DNA of 60,000 bases, taken from the NCBI RefSeq assembly GCF_964204645.1, contig NC_134027.1:20140485-20200484 (forward strand). The letters run 5' to 3'. Under the pieces are notes generated by a model, which worked only from the letters and a program-made list of their open reading frames with translations, made no database searches and had not been told where the DNA came from. Position numbers and translations under genes: made by a program. The DNA is from Tubulanus polymorphus. Its lineage: Eukaryota > Nemertea > Palaeonemertea > Tubulaniformes > Tubulanidae. Below, in pieces: positions 12,127 through 23,507 of the stretch (position 1 is the stretch's first letter; every line of letters starts with the position of its first letter).

Positions 12127-13996
12127 ATGCCGTGCAAAGAAAGTGAAGTGTGGTTGAAAGAGAACAGCTTTTCTTCAGAAATCGTGGATCAATTCAAAGG
12201 TAACTATCATTTATTAATCGCCTTCTTTGAGCGTAATAGGATTTAACAATATTCGTACTAAAGAAAGAATTAACAGGCCTACTCCGAATGATCAGCTGAA
12301 CATTTTCATATCATTAGATAGCACTTGCTTTCTAAGGCCAAGCCAGGCTTAATGATATGAAACACTGATACGCACACTAAATGATATGAAAATATTTCTT
12401 GCTGTTTAATAAGAGAATTTCCATTTTAATTTTTAATTTTAAACTATGAAAAAACAATTAATGCGTAACACATTGCAGTAAAAGTTGACGTGAAGAGCTG
12501 GTGTTTTATATTGCTTACTGAGGCTAATAGGCTATAGGTCTATATGCTTTCTGAGGCGATTTTGACTCACTTAATCAACTTCAGTGTCAACTCTTATTGC
12601 ACCATGGCATTTTCAAAAACAGGATACAATTCAGTTCTGAGTCGTCGCAAGTTGTGTCATATTTTGCTTTCTGAGGTACTATTTATAGTGGCGGGTTATA
12701 TTTTAGGGCGGGTTATTGATGAATATAATATATATATATATATATATATATCTAATTCATCAATAACCCGCCCTAAAATATAACCCAGGGATGTTAAGTA
12801 GGTAAGTAATGATGGCAGATAGAATTCTACCCAAGAAAATTGATAGTTGAAGTTGTTATTTAATTAAAAATAATTTGAAATTAATTGAGAAATTCTAAAT
12901 CTAGGTTGTATATAGCTATCATGCACTACAATGAGAATGCAGGAAGAGTTCAAGCAGAAACCCGGAGCGGTGAAAAACGATGGCTCGTCTATTATCCAAA
13001 ATATAAAGAAGGCCATACAATTTGTGAATGAAAACTGCTTCGTGCTTATTGTCGATATGGTACGGCTGGCGTGACCGAAGAAAATAGTAGAATAGGCCTA
13101 TATACACTGACAACGTTAGTCGTTTCAGTTCTATAAAATGTTATATCTATACGTCAATAAATATATGTGCCTGTGGCTTAAGCTTGCAATTTTAAGTCTT
13201 CTTTAATTTATGAAATTTTTTCTTAGATGACGTCCAAGCATTATCTGCATTGGTGGGTATGCTACACCGACCAACCAAAAGGAAGGGAATTCGATCTGAT
13301 GGTGGAACAAGTAGAATTGAAGCCATTCAACATCTTATTCAGCATAAGCCAGTGAGTTAAATTTTTGTTTTGGCAATAGCAGGTTCATTGGTACTTGTCA
13401 TTTTCAAAATTGTAACTAATCTTCCTAATTCACTGCCCAGAGAGAAGATGTGAAATCATGCCGTTGTACTTGTAAAAGTAGAGGTGATACATAGAGGCAT
13501 GATTGCATTCAAATAGTATATTTCTATTTGCCTTATTAAGTAACATTGAGTTGCAATAATATAACCTGTATATTGTAAGTGATGGACTTTTCAGTCCTTT
13601 TACAAATGGGTCAGCCTCAAGTATTACAATTATCTAATACTGGTAATAATTTGTATTGCCAGGTATTGGCAAGAAATTTGTTGGACACCCTGTTTGTGTT
13701 TTATTACCTGTAAACATTGTTGTTTACTTTTTAACTTTTTATTCACAGGTTGGTACTAGTCTGGAAGGATTTGTGACGACAAAGAATAATCATTTTAAAC
13801 AACCATTCTTACTGCATATTACTGATCAACAGGACCATAACCAATAGTATCTGGTTATTGAATCACTTGCCATCGAGGCTAGTGATTGTGGTGTAAACGC
13901 TATCGATCTCTGGTTTAAAGTACATTATGTGTTTAATTTGGAATATAGTCTTCCAGTGGCTGATGTTGGACTTTATCTTGATATGTTGATAAGGTT
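12127..13996 (+). pseudogene. small split gene of unknown family, disrupted
   Basis: Three exons join in phase. Exon 1, 12127-12199 (MPCKESEVWLKENSFSSEIV), ends AAAG before GTAACT. Exon 2, 13227-13351, follows TTTTTTCTTAG and ends before GTGAGT. Exon 3 starts at 13749 after TTATTCACAG and meets TAG at 13845-13847. The exon lengths leave phases 1, 0 and 0, all compatible. Past the stop the same frame stays coding-like to about 13996 (GVNAIDLWFKVHYVFNLEY). It then runs straight into a LINE fragment. I do not recognise the family; exon 1 faintly recalls a SAM-domain start, which I do not trust. I infer a formerly longer gene, cut by a stop and by the LINE insertion. Confidence 0.5.
12693..12786. 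repeat. perfect 32-bp inverted repeat around a TA tract
   Basis: The arms 12693-12724 and 12755-12786 are exact reverse complements (GGGTTATATTTTAGGGCGGG and onward), with a 30-base loop of mostly TA. It lies in intron 1 of the split gene. It looks like a foldback element or a cruciform-prone site. Confidence 0.9.
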
Positions 13997-14830
13997 GTTG
14001 TTTGCAGATGACTCACAGTTATACATGGTCTGCAGGGAACCAAATACTGCTGTACCAATAATTGAAAAATGTGTCGTGGATATACGTGTTTGGATGAGAG
14101 ATCATCTCTTATTTCTAAATGATTCAAAAACTAAAGTTATTTTATTCTCATCCAAATTCAGAAAAGTGAATAATGTTTTTAATGGATTATGCGTAGGTGA
14201 TTCCACAATATTTCTCTCTTTAACAGTACGCAACCTTGGATTTTATTTTGATAGCTTCATGACAATGGATAATCATATTAAACATATCTGTAAAGTGGCA
14301 TCATTTGCATTATACAGAATTAGTAAAATTCGATCATTACTCGATACAGCCACTACTGAAAAGCTGGTTCATTGTTTTATCACGTCAAGACTAGATTATT
14401 GTAACAGTTTATTACTTGGAATTACAGATTATCAAATGTCAAAACTTCAAACCATCCGAAATTCAGCAGCTAGGTTACATTGGTTACCAGTTTGTAAACG
14501 TATACAATTCAAAGTTTTACTTTTGGTTTTTAAATGTATTCATGGTCTAGCACCTCCTTACCTTAGCAATTTAGTGTCTCTGTACAAACCGAGTCGTTCA
14601 TTAAGGTCAGCTAATATGTTTAAACTGTCTCATGTGTCATGCAATACAATTTTTTATGGTAATCGAGCTTTTGCTTGCGCTGCCCGTTTTATGGAATCAT
14701 CTAGTTGTCCCAGGCGCCAAACAAATGCCCGCATCCCTCCCCGCCACGATGCTGACCCTTAGGAGGGGGTAGCATAATTATCCTGTTACAAATCAAAACA
14801 ATTCAATTCAATCAAATTATATTTGTAAAT
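13997..14830 (+). mobile_element. 5'-truncated CR1/Jockey-like LINE fragment
   Basis: Starts inside the reverse transcriptase at the catalytic box LLFADDSQLY and continues through LNDSKTKVILFSS, VRNLGFYFDSFM, SRLDYCNSLL and LHWLPVCKRIQFKVLLL to a stop at 14762. About 20 residues are missing between NSAAR and LHWLPV. A short AATTCAATTCAATC tail follows. Truncation at the 5' side and the repeat tail fit target-primed insertion. The long frame from 13929 is a chimera of the interrupted gene and this LINE. Confidence 0.8.
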
Positions 14831-16447
14831 AAAATTCTTACGGAAAAAAAGAAACCAGGGATAACCCCCAAACCGAACGGACTCACCTTTATGAGAGTGA
14901 ATACTCCCTAATATCCTAATTCCCAGATTTTTACGGCGAAAAAATCCAACGCGTTCTACTGCGAGAACGCCAAGAAAAAAGATGACGGATTTCGCCGGTG
15001 GCTAAATGCAATACCGCAGGGCTGGGTCGTATAGAAAAACCATTGGCGATAAATCCAAATTTAGAAAATATTGGCAAAAACCATAGGAAAGGGTACAGTA
15101 CTCGACGGAAATATAAGCTGTTGTATTATTAGTACTGATAAATGATTTTATGAGTCCCCTTTGCCTAATAAAATTAAGGTCTGTAAACCTATGTTCCTGT
15201 ACATATCCGATGAAGACACTGTAGTGACGTAACTTAGTACATGTATGAATAAAACTAAAAGTTAGTCTATAAAGTGTCAAAGATATTATTTTGTTTAAAG
15301 CTTGATACTGGTCTTGGTTATACACATGTAGACTTTTGTGTGTGTCATGTATATTGGTATGAACAAATTAAATAAAATGTTGTAAATATCTTCTTGAAAA
15401 CGAATTGCTTTGTGTTTTTATTATGATTATTCAGTGGATTTGAGGTCATAGTTCAATCACTCCAACTGGAGGCGAAATGCATTTAGCTTTATGTTCAAGT
15501 CGATTAACCAATACAACGGTTCATATGACTTTAAATTGGAGTTAACTGGAAGCGAAAATTAACGTAGGATTTTCCCCTTAAGTTTAAGGCATTTCACCCG
15601 AAGAAAGGTACCAATGACCAGAATTGAAGTAAAACGCCCCTAATCTTAAGTTGAAAATTTAACTTTAAGTTAAGGTTATTTTTTCAACTTTAACAGTAAA
15701 GGTATTTTACCTTGCCTGTCGGTTATCACTGAGCTGGCTTTTGCTTAAAGGTAAAATTATCCTTATTAAAGTCAATTCGCCTTTAAAAATTTCAGAGAGA
15801 ACAGCCAGAAACATGCAGATGGTGATAACGACTCTGAATCAGATACTGATGACTTGGTAGGCAAACATTACCCATCATTGGATATGGATGTCCATAAATA
15901 AAATAACCTGCAGTGACGGATCCAGTATGCCACATGAATAGCTATTGGGGTAGTCAACATTTCTCCTGAAACTGCTTATTATGAGCATTAGCATGGCCAT
16001 CTTGTTTTTGTCTGCAGTATACAAATTTCAAAAGATTTTCATAAAGTCGTTATCATATTGAATGCTGTTCTTTTTCAGGACTCGGGCATGGCATATGTAG
16101 TTATAGGACTGGATTACAAAGTTGTAACATTGTAATACCTTATGGAAATTAATGAATTGTATTTGAAAAGAATACATTTAATTAGTTGGTTAATTTTGGT
16201 TTTTTATTTCACCCCAAAATATTCGTCCGTTATCATTAAGGCCCAACGTGACACATTTTTCCCAAAATTTCCCAAAAAAATGTTTCAAAAATTGAAAATG
16301 AGACTAGCATTCGTTATTTTGATGCTTCAGAAGTAAAAATACCTAATACCATAATTTTCACTCTTGGGCCTTCCAGGGTTTTGAAGTTCTGTTGATGGAA
16401 ATGATTAATGATGTCACTGCAGCAGAGTAGCTAAAATATATTAATCA
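14831..16447. other. no clear gene
   Basis: Mostly non-coding. 15795-15900 has a short coding-like stretch (NSQKHADGDNDSESDTDDL) ending in a stop. The words TTAAGTTTAAGG and AACTTTAAG recur between 15560 and 15770. I could not assign either to a family. Confidence 0.4.
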
Positions 16448-19439
16448 GGGGCCGGTTTCACAAAGCGTAATTAACCCTTAATTATGATTAAATCACTAAT
16501 CATGATTAAATTATCATTATTTAATCAAGTTAGGTGTTTCACAAAACGTAATTAACTTTAATTATAATTAAGTTAATTACAAAATTTAATTCTCCTCTAG
16601 AGTGTAATTAAACCATTTAATCATCATTAGTTTATCATTAAAAACAAAAAGCTGCAGATATTATTCATGGAATTTGGTGTTTATTAATTGATGACGGCAA
16701 TTCCTACACTTATTCAGTTTTTCAGATTGTTTGGCTCAAATAATTTGGATTTTTTGCCTTTTGTAAAATGTCAATACTCTAAATTCTATTGATTTATTTT
16801 CAAACGTCCTATGTTTTTGTCAGCACGACCACCACATACTTAGAAGTATTGAATTAATTGATTTTGTCCATACATATGATAGATTTCTGTCAGTAGAGTA
16901 CATATCCATGGAGTAAGTGTTAAAAAGTGCTAATCACTGCTCGGAAATAAACCCCATTTACGAGGATTTTATTTTGCTGACTGGAGGTGAGTTTCTATTT
17001 AAAAACTTTTGAGACATCTTGCTAAGTTTTTCCACTGGTTCCTGAGACCTTTCAGAGCAATCTTTAACTCCCAAAGGAGTGAATTTCTCTTTTCCTCTAA
17101 ACAAGTAGGGATTTCAGGTTGAAAATTTCTATGTGTCCTATGTGTCTTTCTAATAGCTTAAAATGAAGAAGGGGATAGCATAAGCATACAGCACTTTACA
17201 GAATCAAAATTGGTCAAGCGGTTCAAAAGTTATAAGCAATCTAAGGGTGGAAATTTGGGGTATTTTTGTCATTCGATTGCGCAATACACTCTAGTTCATT
17301 TCCGATGAAAGTATCAGACAGGAAGTGTCTAGGTTTTGCTGCTTTTTAGCCACATAAAGGAATTAAATTCAACATTAAAACCAATATAACTCCGAGAATT
17401 TTTATCTGTTTAAAACCAAACTTGGTCAGTATGTTGTCTATACAAAGTTTGTTTAGATTCATGTAAGTAATTGCACAAATATGTAAATTAGGCTAATTTG
17501 CATACTAATTATCTAATTAATACCCACTTCTATAACCATTAACACGCAATACTATAGTTTATTTCTCAAGATAAATGATACTTAAGACATGGAATATCAA
17601 TTTTGAGATAATGTACCGGAGATATCGTGCATCAGGGTGATACCGATTACCACGGTAACCATAAGGTAAGTATCAAGGCGGCCATCTTGAATCTAATTAA
17701 CTACATCTTTAATGTATTTAGTTGATTCGATATGGCCTTATAGACCTTTATTATTTGAAATAACTAATCTTAGTGGATAAGTTCAATGTTTTAAAGCCTT
17801 CTGAAATAAAAGATACTAATAATATCATTATATTTCAGATACTCACTTGCCGCAGAAGAATAGGATAAAGCGTTGAAGAGATCTATGTACTACATGGTTT
17901 TCCGAAATTAAATCAAATTGAAATGAATGGAAAAGCCTTTGTTTTTCTTTAGAGATCCCTAGGCCCTAACAGATTTACCCATGAAATATCTATATCATGA
18001 TATCTCAAATTGAGGCTCGAGGAATGGCGGCCATCTTGTTTTGCGTCGATATTTCATCGGAAAGTCAATTTTAAAAAAGTATGTCATGTTTGGTATCTAA
18101 TTAAAGGTCTCCTTCTAGGCAAGTCATTCGAATGAAAAAGAAAATTGATAATATAATCCTCTAGAATATATTCGATTAACCATTGGTTGGTGGGTATTTT
18201 AGGCCTAGCAGCGGCAGTTATTTAGCGAAAGGGTCGACAATTGGAATTGAAAAACCATGAACAAATGAATAACAACTGCTTTTCAGGGGGATATCCTAGT
18301 ATTCAAGATGAGATGATTACCTAAAGGTGAAGCAGATAGGAAAAATAAAATTTCTTTTTAGCAAAAAATGAGCTAAAATTTAGACAAAACTTGGATTCTT
18401 GTGCAAAATACTCAAAGTTTTTAAATTGGGTAGGCCTAACCATTATTCGTCTTATATATTGCCGATTTCGTAATAAAGTATGAGTTTAATGAGTGAAAGT
18501 GACGTTTTACTTGCTAAATTGACATTTAGAGTGGTAAAAATGAACCAGGAAGTGTTTTGATTAATCAGCTGGCAGCCGGTGTGAGCCGGCAGTGACCCGG
18601 ATGTAAACAATTTGAAGCGCCTTGCCGACTTTAGGTCAAAATCCGCGAAAGACTACTCAATCAATCTTAAAAGTAATAATTGAAAACAATATATAAAGTA
18701 TCTTATTTTATCATGTAGTAGAGTGCAAGTTGTTAAAATTATTAATTTTAGCGTATGAGCACTTTGAAGTGTGTTTACGACGTTTTCCGAGTGATACAGG
18801 GCCTACCAAAACTTGCACGCACCGACATGCTCTACTTGAAACATGTTCTTAAAATATTCTGAGGTCAAATATCCAGCCAATCAGCAGCCGGCTCGCGGAT
18901 TTGACCCAAAAAATTGCATGCGTTATTCACGTGTTTGAAAAATGCATGAACAAACATGGCCGCCATCTTGTTTCCTAGAAATGAGCCGACGCGCGCCGAA
19001 CTACGACTTATTGCTCCGTAACTAGGCAAGATACACTCATGAAATTTACACCACACTAAATAACCGGTAAATTGAGTATACTGAGCAAGTTTGGCTTCAA
19101 TCGGATATAGAAAACGTTTTTTATGAGCGATTGAAAATTTGAAGCGTGGAAAACGCTAATTATGACACATTTTGATCACGTGACCTGAAATCCCTAAAAC
19201 AAGGAAGGTTGTTCCTGTTGTTGATGCTTGGACAGCAAATGGCTGTCTAAAGTTCCGCCATTTTGATACAGTTAAATTGTAATTAAGTTGCCTAATTATG
19301 TAATTAGTTAATTTTGTAATTAAACCCTTTCGTGAAACCGAATTTTAATCGTAATTAACTAATCATGATTAAGGAAATTTAATCATGATTTAGGTCTTAA
19401 TTATAATTAAAGTTAATTATGCTTTGTGAAACCGGCCCC
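16448..19439. mobile_element. 3-kb non-autonomous DNA element with compound inverted termini
   Basis: It starts GGGGCCGGTTTCACAAAGC at 16448 and ends with the reverse complement GCTTTGTGAAACCGGCCCC at 19439. Inside each terminus lies a second, weaker copy of the same word: GTTTCACAAAACGTAATTAA near 16540, and its reverse complement near 19310-19345. Both zones are full of AATTAA/ATGATTAA. The interior shows no open frame beyond 64 codons. The target duplication is unclear; AT lies on both sides if the left end is moved two bases. The GGCCGGTTTCACAAAG end type is common among invertebrate DNA transposons, but no transposase remains to class it. Confidence 0.7.
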
Positions 19440-19440
19440 A

Positions 19441-19602
19441 TGTCTTTAAAGTTGAAGATAAAACAATCAAATTGGTTAGGAATCTTAGATACTTAGGAGA
19501 CGAGCCATTCATTATTCATCTTGGAGAGAGTGATACAAACCAGTCAGAATCTGATGCGACAGGGGAGAGTCCTGGGAAATGGACTATGATTACAATATAA
19601 AC
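19441..19602 (+). pseudogene. short coding-like remnant of unknown family
   Basis: Directly after the 3-kb element, one frame reads LVRNLRYLGDEPFIIHLGES and ends WTMITI before a stop at about 19600. The EPFIIH phrase resembles QPFLLH in exon 3 of the split gene at 13.75 kb, so both may belong to one family. The upstream part may have been displaced by the 3-kb element. Function unknown. Confidence 0.3.
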
Positions 19603-19689
19603 ATCCTTGGACAAATTAGGCAAATTTCGATGAGCTCTCCTTCCGGACCTAAAAATACAGGGCGATCAGAACCTGGCAACGAAAAGGGG

Positions 19690-20205
19690 CCATACCTCAT
19701 TTGGTCCCCCTGAAGAGCAATTGCTTGATAATAAGTTTTTCAAGCTCGAACATCGAGGAAAGCAATCACGTGACTGCCAGGAGTGTCAACTGAGCAACTG
19801 GCAACAAGACAGTTTTACTGCAGCACCAGCATTGACCAACCCGACTAGCATCCAGTTCAAAGAGATCAGAAAAGACACTGATTCAATTGACTTATATTTC
19901 ACCCTTCTATACACTGATTACGTCGTACATGTGTAAAATAAATTTCAAGTTTAGTACCTGTAAATTTTTGAAAAAATTGACAACCTGAAGAAGCCTGCCA
20001 AGTGAAGATTACTGACGAAAGCGCAAGAAAAAGGGTTGACCCTCATTTAGTCCCCCTGAAGAGATTGCTCAATAATAAGTTTAACAAGCTTGAACATGAG
20101 AAATGCAAACACGTGTCTGCACCGTGTGTAGAAACCAAGAAGTGGGCAACAGTCGAAGCGGCGCCTGCGTTGACCAACTGGCCATGCATCCAGTTTAATG
20201 CTTTA
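19690..20205 (+). repeat. diverged tandem duplication of a coding-like segment
   Basis: Copy 1 (about 19690-19870) and copy 2 (about 20035-20205) share CTCATTT.GTCCCCCTGAAGA, AATAATAAGTTT..CAAGCT.GA and a CAGCACCAGCATTGACCAAC-like end. Translated, both give an LLxNKFxKLEH phrase and then a spaced Cys pair. This weakly resembles the C-terminal region of piggyBac-type transposases. Assignment uncertain. Confidence 0.4.
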
Positions 20206-20212
20206 ATGATTA

Positions 20213-22380
20213 CCACACGGGCCGCCTCCTAAAATTTGATGCCGCCCTGCTAAAAACTCAGCGACCTGCCTAATGTTTTTACTGCCCTGCTTAAATTATT
20301 TTCGGTTTCGTTGTGGTATGCGTAATCAGGGTTCATTGTCTCAAGCTCAGGTGAAATTCAAGCTATTTCAAGCTAGATTTATACCATTTTCAAGCTATTT
20401 TTTAAGGCACGTTGGAAGCAATTTTCGATATTCGCTGCCGATTTGCCTATTTTTAACAGGTTCGAATAAAAATGTTAAAAAAGAGGTAAAATTTTGATTC
20501 CAGTGGACCCTCCGAGTTGATACGATACTGTTAGAGATGAAACCCGTTTATCACAATGATTTTCAGCATTTCCTAGCTTAAATATTCATATCAATCAAGA
20601 TTTGGATATTAGGCCATCCCAAATTAATTGTCTGTTTTGCCGTTACACCTACTAAAATTTTTGGGATAAGTCAGTAGGAAGGTAGAATCATTTTTTTTTT
20701 GCAAAATTTTGGGGGAAAAAAAAACAACAAATTATCATCACCTCTTTTAGTGGAAACAATATCCCAAATCTGCGTTCAAAATGAAACAGCAGATTGAATA
20801 CATGCACGCTATAACATTACCAGCTTTAATATAGTCACTAAGAATGAATGGCAGCTTATTGGAACACTGCCAGTTTCCTGGAAAACTTCAACTATAGTGG
20901 AGGCATGTTTTCACACTTAACTTCAAACATACGTAGCTCATACATCGGCAGTGGGTCGGCCATTTGTATCAAAAATAAAATTCATTTCAATGAATCCAAG
21001 AAAAAAGTTTCCACTCGGTACCTTTGAAGTCGGGTCGGTCGGATGACGGCAAACAGACCTTTATTTTTGGATGGCCTAATACGAAATTTGTAATGTTCAA
21101 TGACTTTGACTAGGTCGCGGTGCCTTCAACATGGCTCTCACACCTGGTGTGGGATTTCAATGCCATTTTACATCAATGCTCGATAACATGCATGACTGAA
21201 ATTTCCCCATATGTTCAAGTCTCCTCCAGACACCGGAGGGTTTCACCACAAGTCGCAGTGCAAGCGAGTCTCGCGATTCAATACAATTCAATTAATATCT
21301 TTATTGATGCCTAAAACATGATGCACGCGTAGAAACGACTCAAGAACATATTCTGTCTGCAATTTCATCGAAAAAAATTCGCGAAGAAGAAAATTTGTGA
21401 TAATCAAGCATTTCAAGCCATATCTTTTTATTTCAAGTCAAAAATAATTATTTCAAGCTTTCGATCTATTTTCAAGCTGTTTTCAAGCGCTTGAGTAGTA
21501 TTTCTCAAATTCAAGCCATTTCAAGCTTTTCAAGCACCGCGACGAACCCTGGTAATTTACGGGAAGCTGAATCACGATGACCCTACCAAGTTGTGAAATC
21601 GGATGCGTGAAATGTTCGAGTAGTTGGAACGTAGCCAACTTCTAAGATAACGGCGGTCTCTAGAATGATTTGCAGCTCAGCGTTTGGAGCCTACTATAAG
21701 TATCAACGAGAACGCACGCTGCATATAGCACGTGTCTCTGATCAATAAAGTTTGTTTAGCGTCTGTGCATCATCAATACATGTATGGGCAAATGAAGTTT
21801 ATATACATTTTTGTTGACTGCATCATTGATATTGTTTCATATATATCTAGTAGGATTTTCTTTGAGCTGAGTAAAGGTAACACATCAAAAAAGTGATATG
21901 TAGCGGTGATAGTCAGCCTCAACGTGAGTGTGACAATGTATTAATATCCCTGGCCAAGTGCCAAGTACCTGGTTTCCTGGAAAACTACAACTAAGCCACG
22001 TGTTGAGGCATGTTCTTCTCACTACACGCCGCGCTGCCTCGGCGCTGTTGCTTGTAAAATATCTTATCTTATATGTCCCATTTGATTTCATCAAAATAGA
22101 TTTTAACGCTTCAAAATCGTCTCGCTTTATTTTCAAAAAAATCGCATGTAAGTGTTCATGCATTCATTCTCTCCAGTGCGTAGGTCATTGTCAGTTTCTC
22201 TAATAATAGACAACCATCATAGTAACTGAGCCACTCACCCAGTTTTCGTTGATAGATTTATTGTGATATTTGGCGTCCAGCATTAAAACCATCTGTGACT
22301 TTTCACGAATTCCAGTATGATTTTCTGTCTCAGACACTCTGAGGGGCGTTAAATTTTAAAATTTTCTTCGAAACATACTG
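20213..22380 (-). mobile_element. hAT-like element, copy A (degenerate, interrupted)
   Basis: Reverse-complement homologue of the complete copy at 42906-43718. Shared text runs from CCGCCCTGCTAAAAACTCAG near 20240, through ACTACAACTAAGCCACGTG near 21990, to TTTTCTGTCTCAGACACT near 22330. It carries two extra pieces relative to that copy: a 1225-base transposon at 20327-21551, and about 140 bases near 22170-22305. Its outer termini are eroded. No transposase is coded. Confidence 0.8.
20327..21551. mobile_element. 1225-bp transposon with 5-bp target duplication
   Basis: It begins CAGGGTTC and ends GAACCCTG, flanked on both sides by GTAAT (20322-20326 and 21552-21556). The homologous site in the other copy (43574-43586) is uninterrupted and has GTAAT once. 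Both subterminal zones repeat TTCAAGC many times. No open frame of note. CAGGG ends and subterminal repeats suggest a hAT relative with a 5-bp duplication, but this is inference. Confidence 0.85.
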
Positions 22381-22964
22381 GTACCGTAATTAAAATCGGC
22401 GTATGTCAGTAGATCGTTTTAATACCACTAAAATATTCAGACCGTAGTCGAAGTCGAGGTCGATTTTTAGACCTACATTTCATGATTTTAAAATATATCC
22501 GGCTTATAAGTCGAGTCCCTTCTCTTAGAAGAATAATTACTTGTATCATTATATTGAATAGTTTGTTTTGATAACGATGTGCGCCTTCACGCACACTCAG
22601 GTATAATACACTACCATACAGTGATATAGTAGTCTTGAGTCACACACTATATATAGCCTAATGTATTAAGGGCTGCTATGAGCGCGCATATATGAACACA
22701 TCGTTTTAATTGAAGCTGTGTCAAAACGAAAGAAGTTTTTTCATTAAATAACTTTATTTATCATGAATAATCATTCAAGCTGTTATAGCAGTGAGAAGAT
22801 GAACACTGTTAATCAAGGATTAAACACTCGATTCATATGCCGGATTTTACGGTAAGCTTTACTACTATCATTGATCGTAGAGACCTATTGAGGTCATTGC
22901 AATTTTATACGCAAGAGCTAAAAATTTTGCCGCCAAAATAGTTTTTCGTAGAATTTTAACAAAG
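22381..22964. other. non-coding stretch
   Basis: AT-rich, with no coding sequence or repeat that I recognise on either strand. Confidence 0.4.
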
Positions 22965-22970
22965 TTGACC

Positions 22971-23118
22971 ATGTCATCGATGGAGGTTGGCTATGTCTTC
23001 GATCGCATCGAATATACCTCGTTTAAGCCAAGAACCAATGAAACAAATGCTCACATTAAAAAACGTACCGCGATTTTACATAATCGCCTGAATGCCAACT
23101 TCAATATCGCTAACAAAG
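22971..23118 (+). CDS. possible exon of an unknown plus-strand gene
   Basis: About 49 codons from ATG at 22971 (MSSMEVGYVFDRIEYTSFKP), ending NRLNANFNIANK with AAAG before GTAAAC, a plausible donor. Codon usage and composition look coding. No domain recognised. It sits just beyond the last visible exon of importin-9, on the opposite strand. No partner exon was identified; it could also be a transposon fragment. Confidence 0.3.
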
Positions 23119-23173
23119 GTAAACCAAAAATTAGTAGGAAAAGTAGAATTTGCATGCTTTTTCAAACCCTGTT

Positions 23174-23280
23174 CTCGATTTTTCTAGACCTGGGGCACCT
23201 TTTGACAGGGGTTCATAGTGTGGCAGGTTCAAATCTCTGCCCAGGCAGAATGGCTAAGTCATCATTGCCACACTTAACAT
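23174..23280. repeat. tRNA-derived SINE fragment
   Basis: GTGTGGCAGGTTCAAATCTC near 23217-23236 contains a pol III B-box-like GGTTCAAAT. It shares the GTGTGGCAGG word with the SINE pair at 33.1-33.4 kb. It abuts the last importin-9 exon. Confidence 0.45.
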
Positions 23281-23304
23281 TGCATGGTCAAAAAATGAAC
23301 TTAC

Positions 23305-23507
23305 CTGTATAACTGTTGGAGTTTCAGCTTGTTGCAGTTTACTTAAAACTGCTCTTAACATCAAATCTAGATCTTCGCCTAAATTCGTTCCGACTTTCGA
23401 GATTAAAATCGAGACGAGACGACCTACGAAAGCAGCCGTGTCGTCGCTGGTTTTAGGGTCTAACAATCGATTGACAACTTGTATTACATAATACAGACCA
23501 TTATGAC
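23305..23507 (-). CDS. IPO9: IPO9 exon p (last one visible)
   Basis: Signature [16 protein letters not shown], then [18 protein letters not shown]. It follows a T-rich tract and TAG, and ends in phase 0 before GTAAGT. The good donor shows that more exons follow. None was found between 1 and 23304. Confidence 0.93.

Noticed and set aside
13929-14762. A single 277-residue protein
   Set aside because: The first 22 codons continue the split gene in frame; the rest is a truncated LINE reverse transcriptase. It is a chimera made by insertion.
22307-22350. A minus-strand LEFV phrase as a possible importin-9 C-terminal exon
   Set aside because: The frame stops after a few codons and the DNA is part of the hAT-like repeat, shared with copy B.
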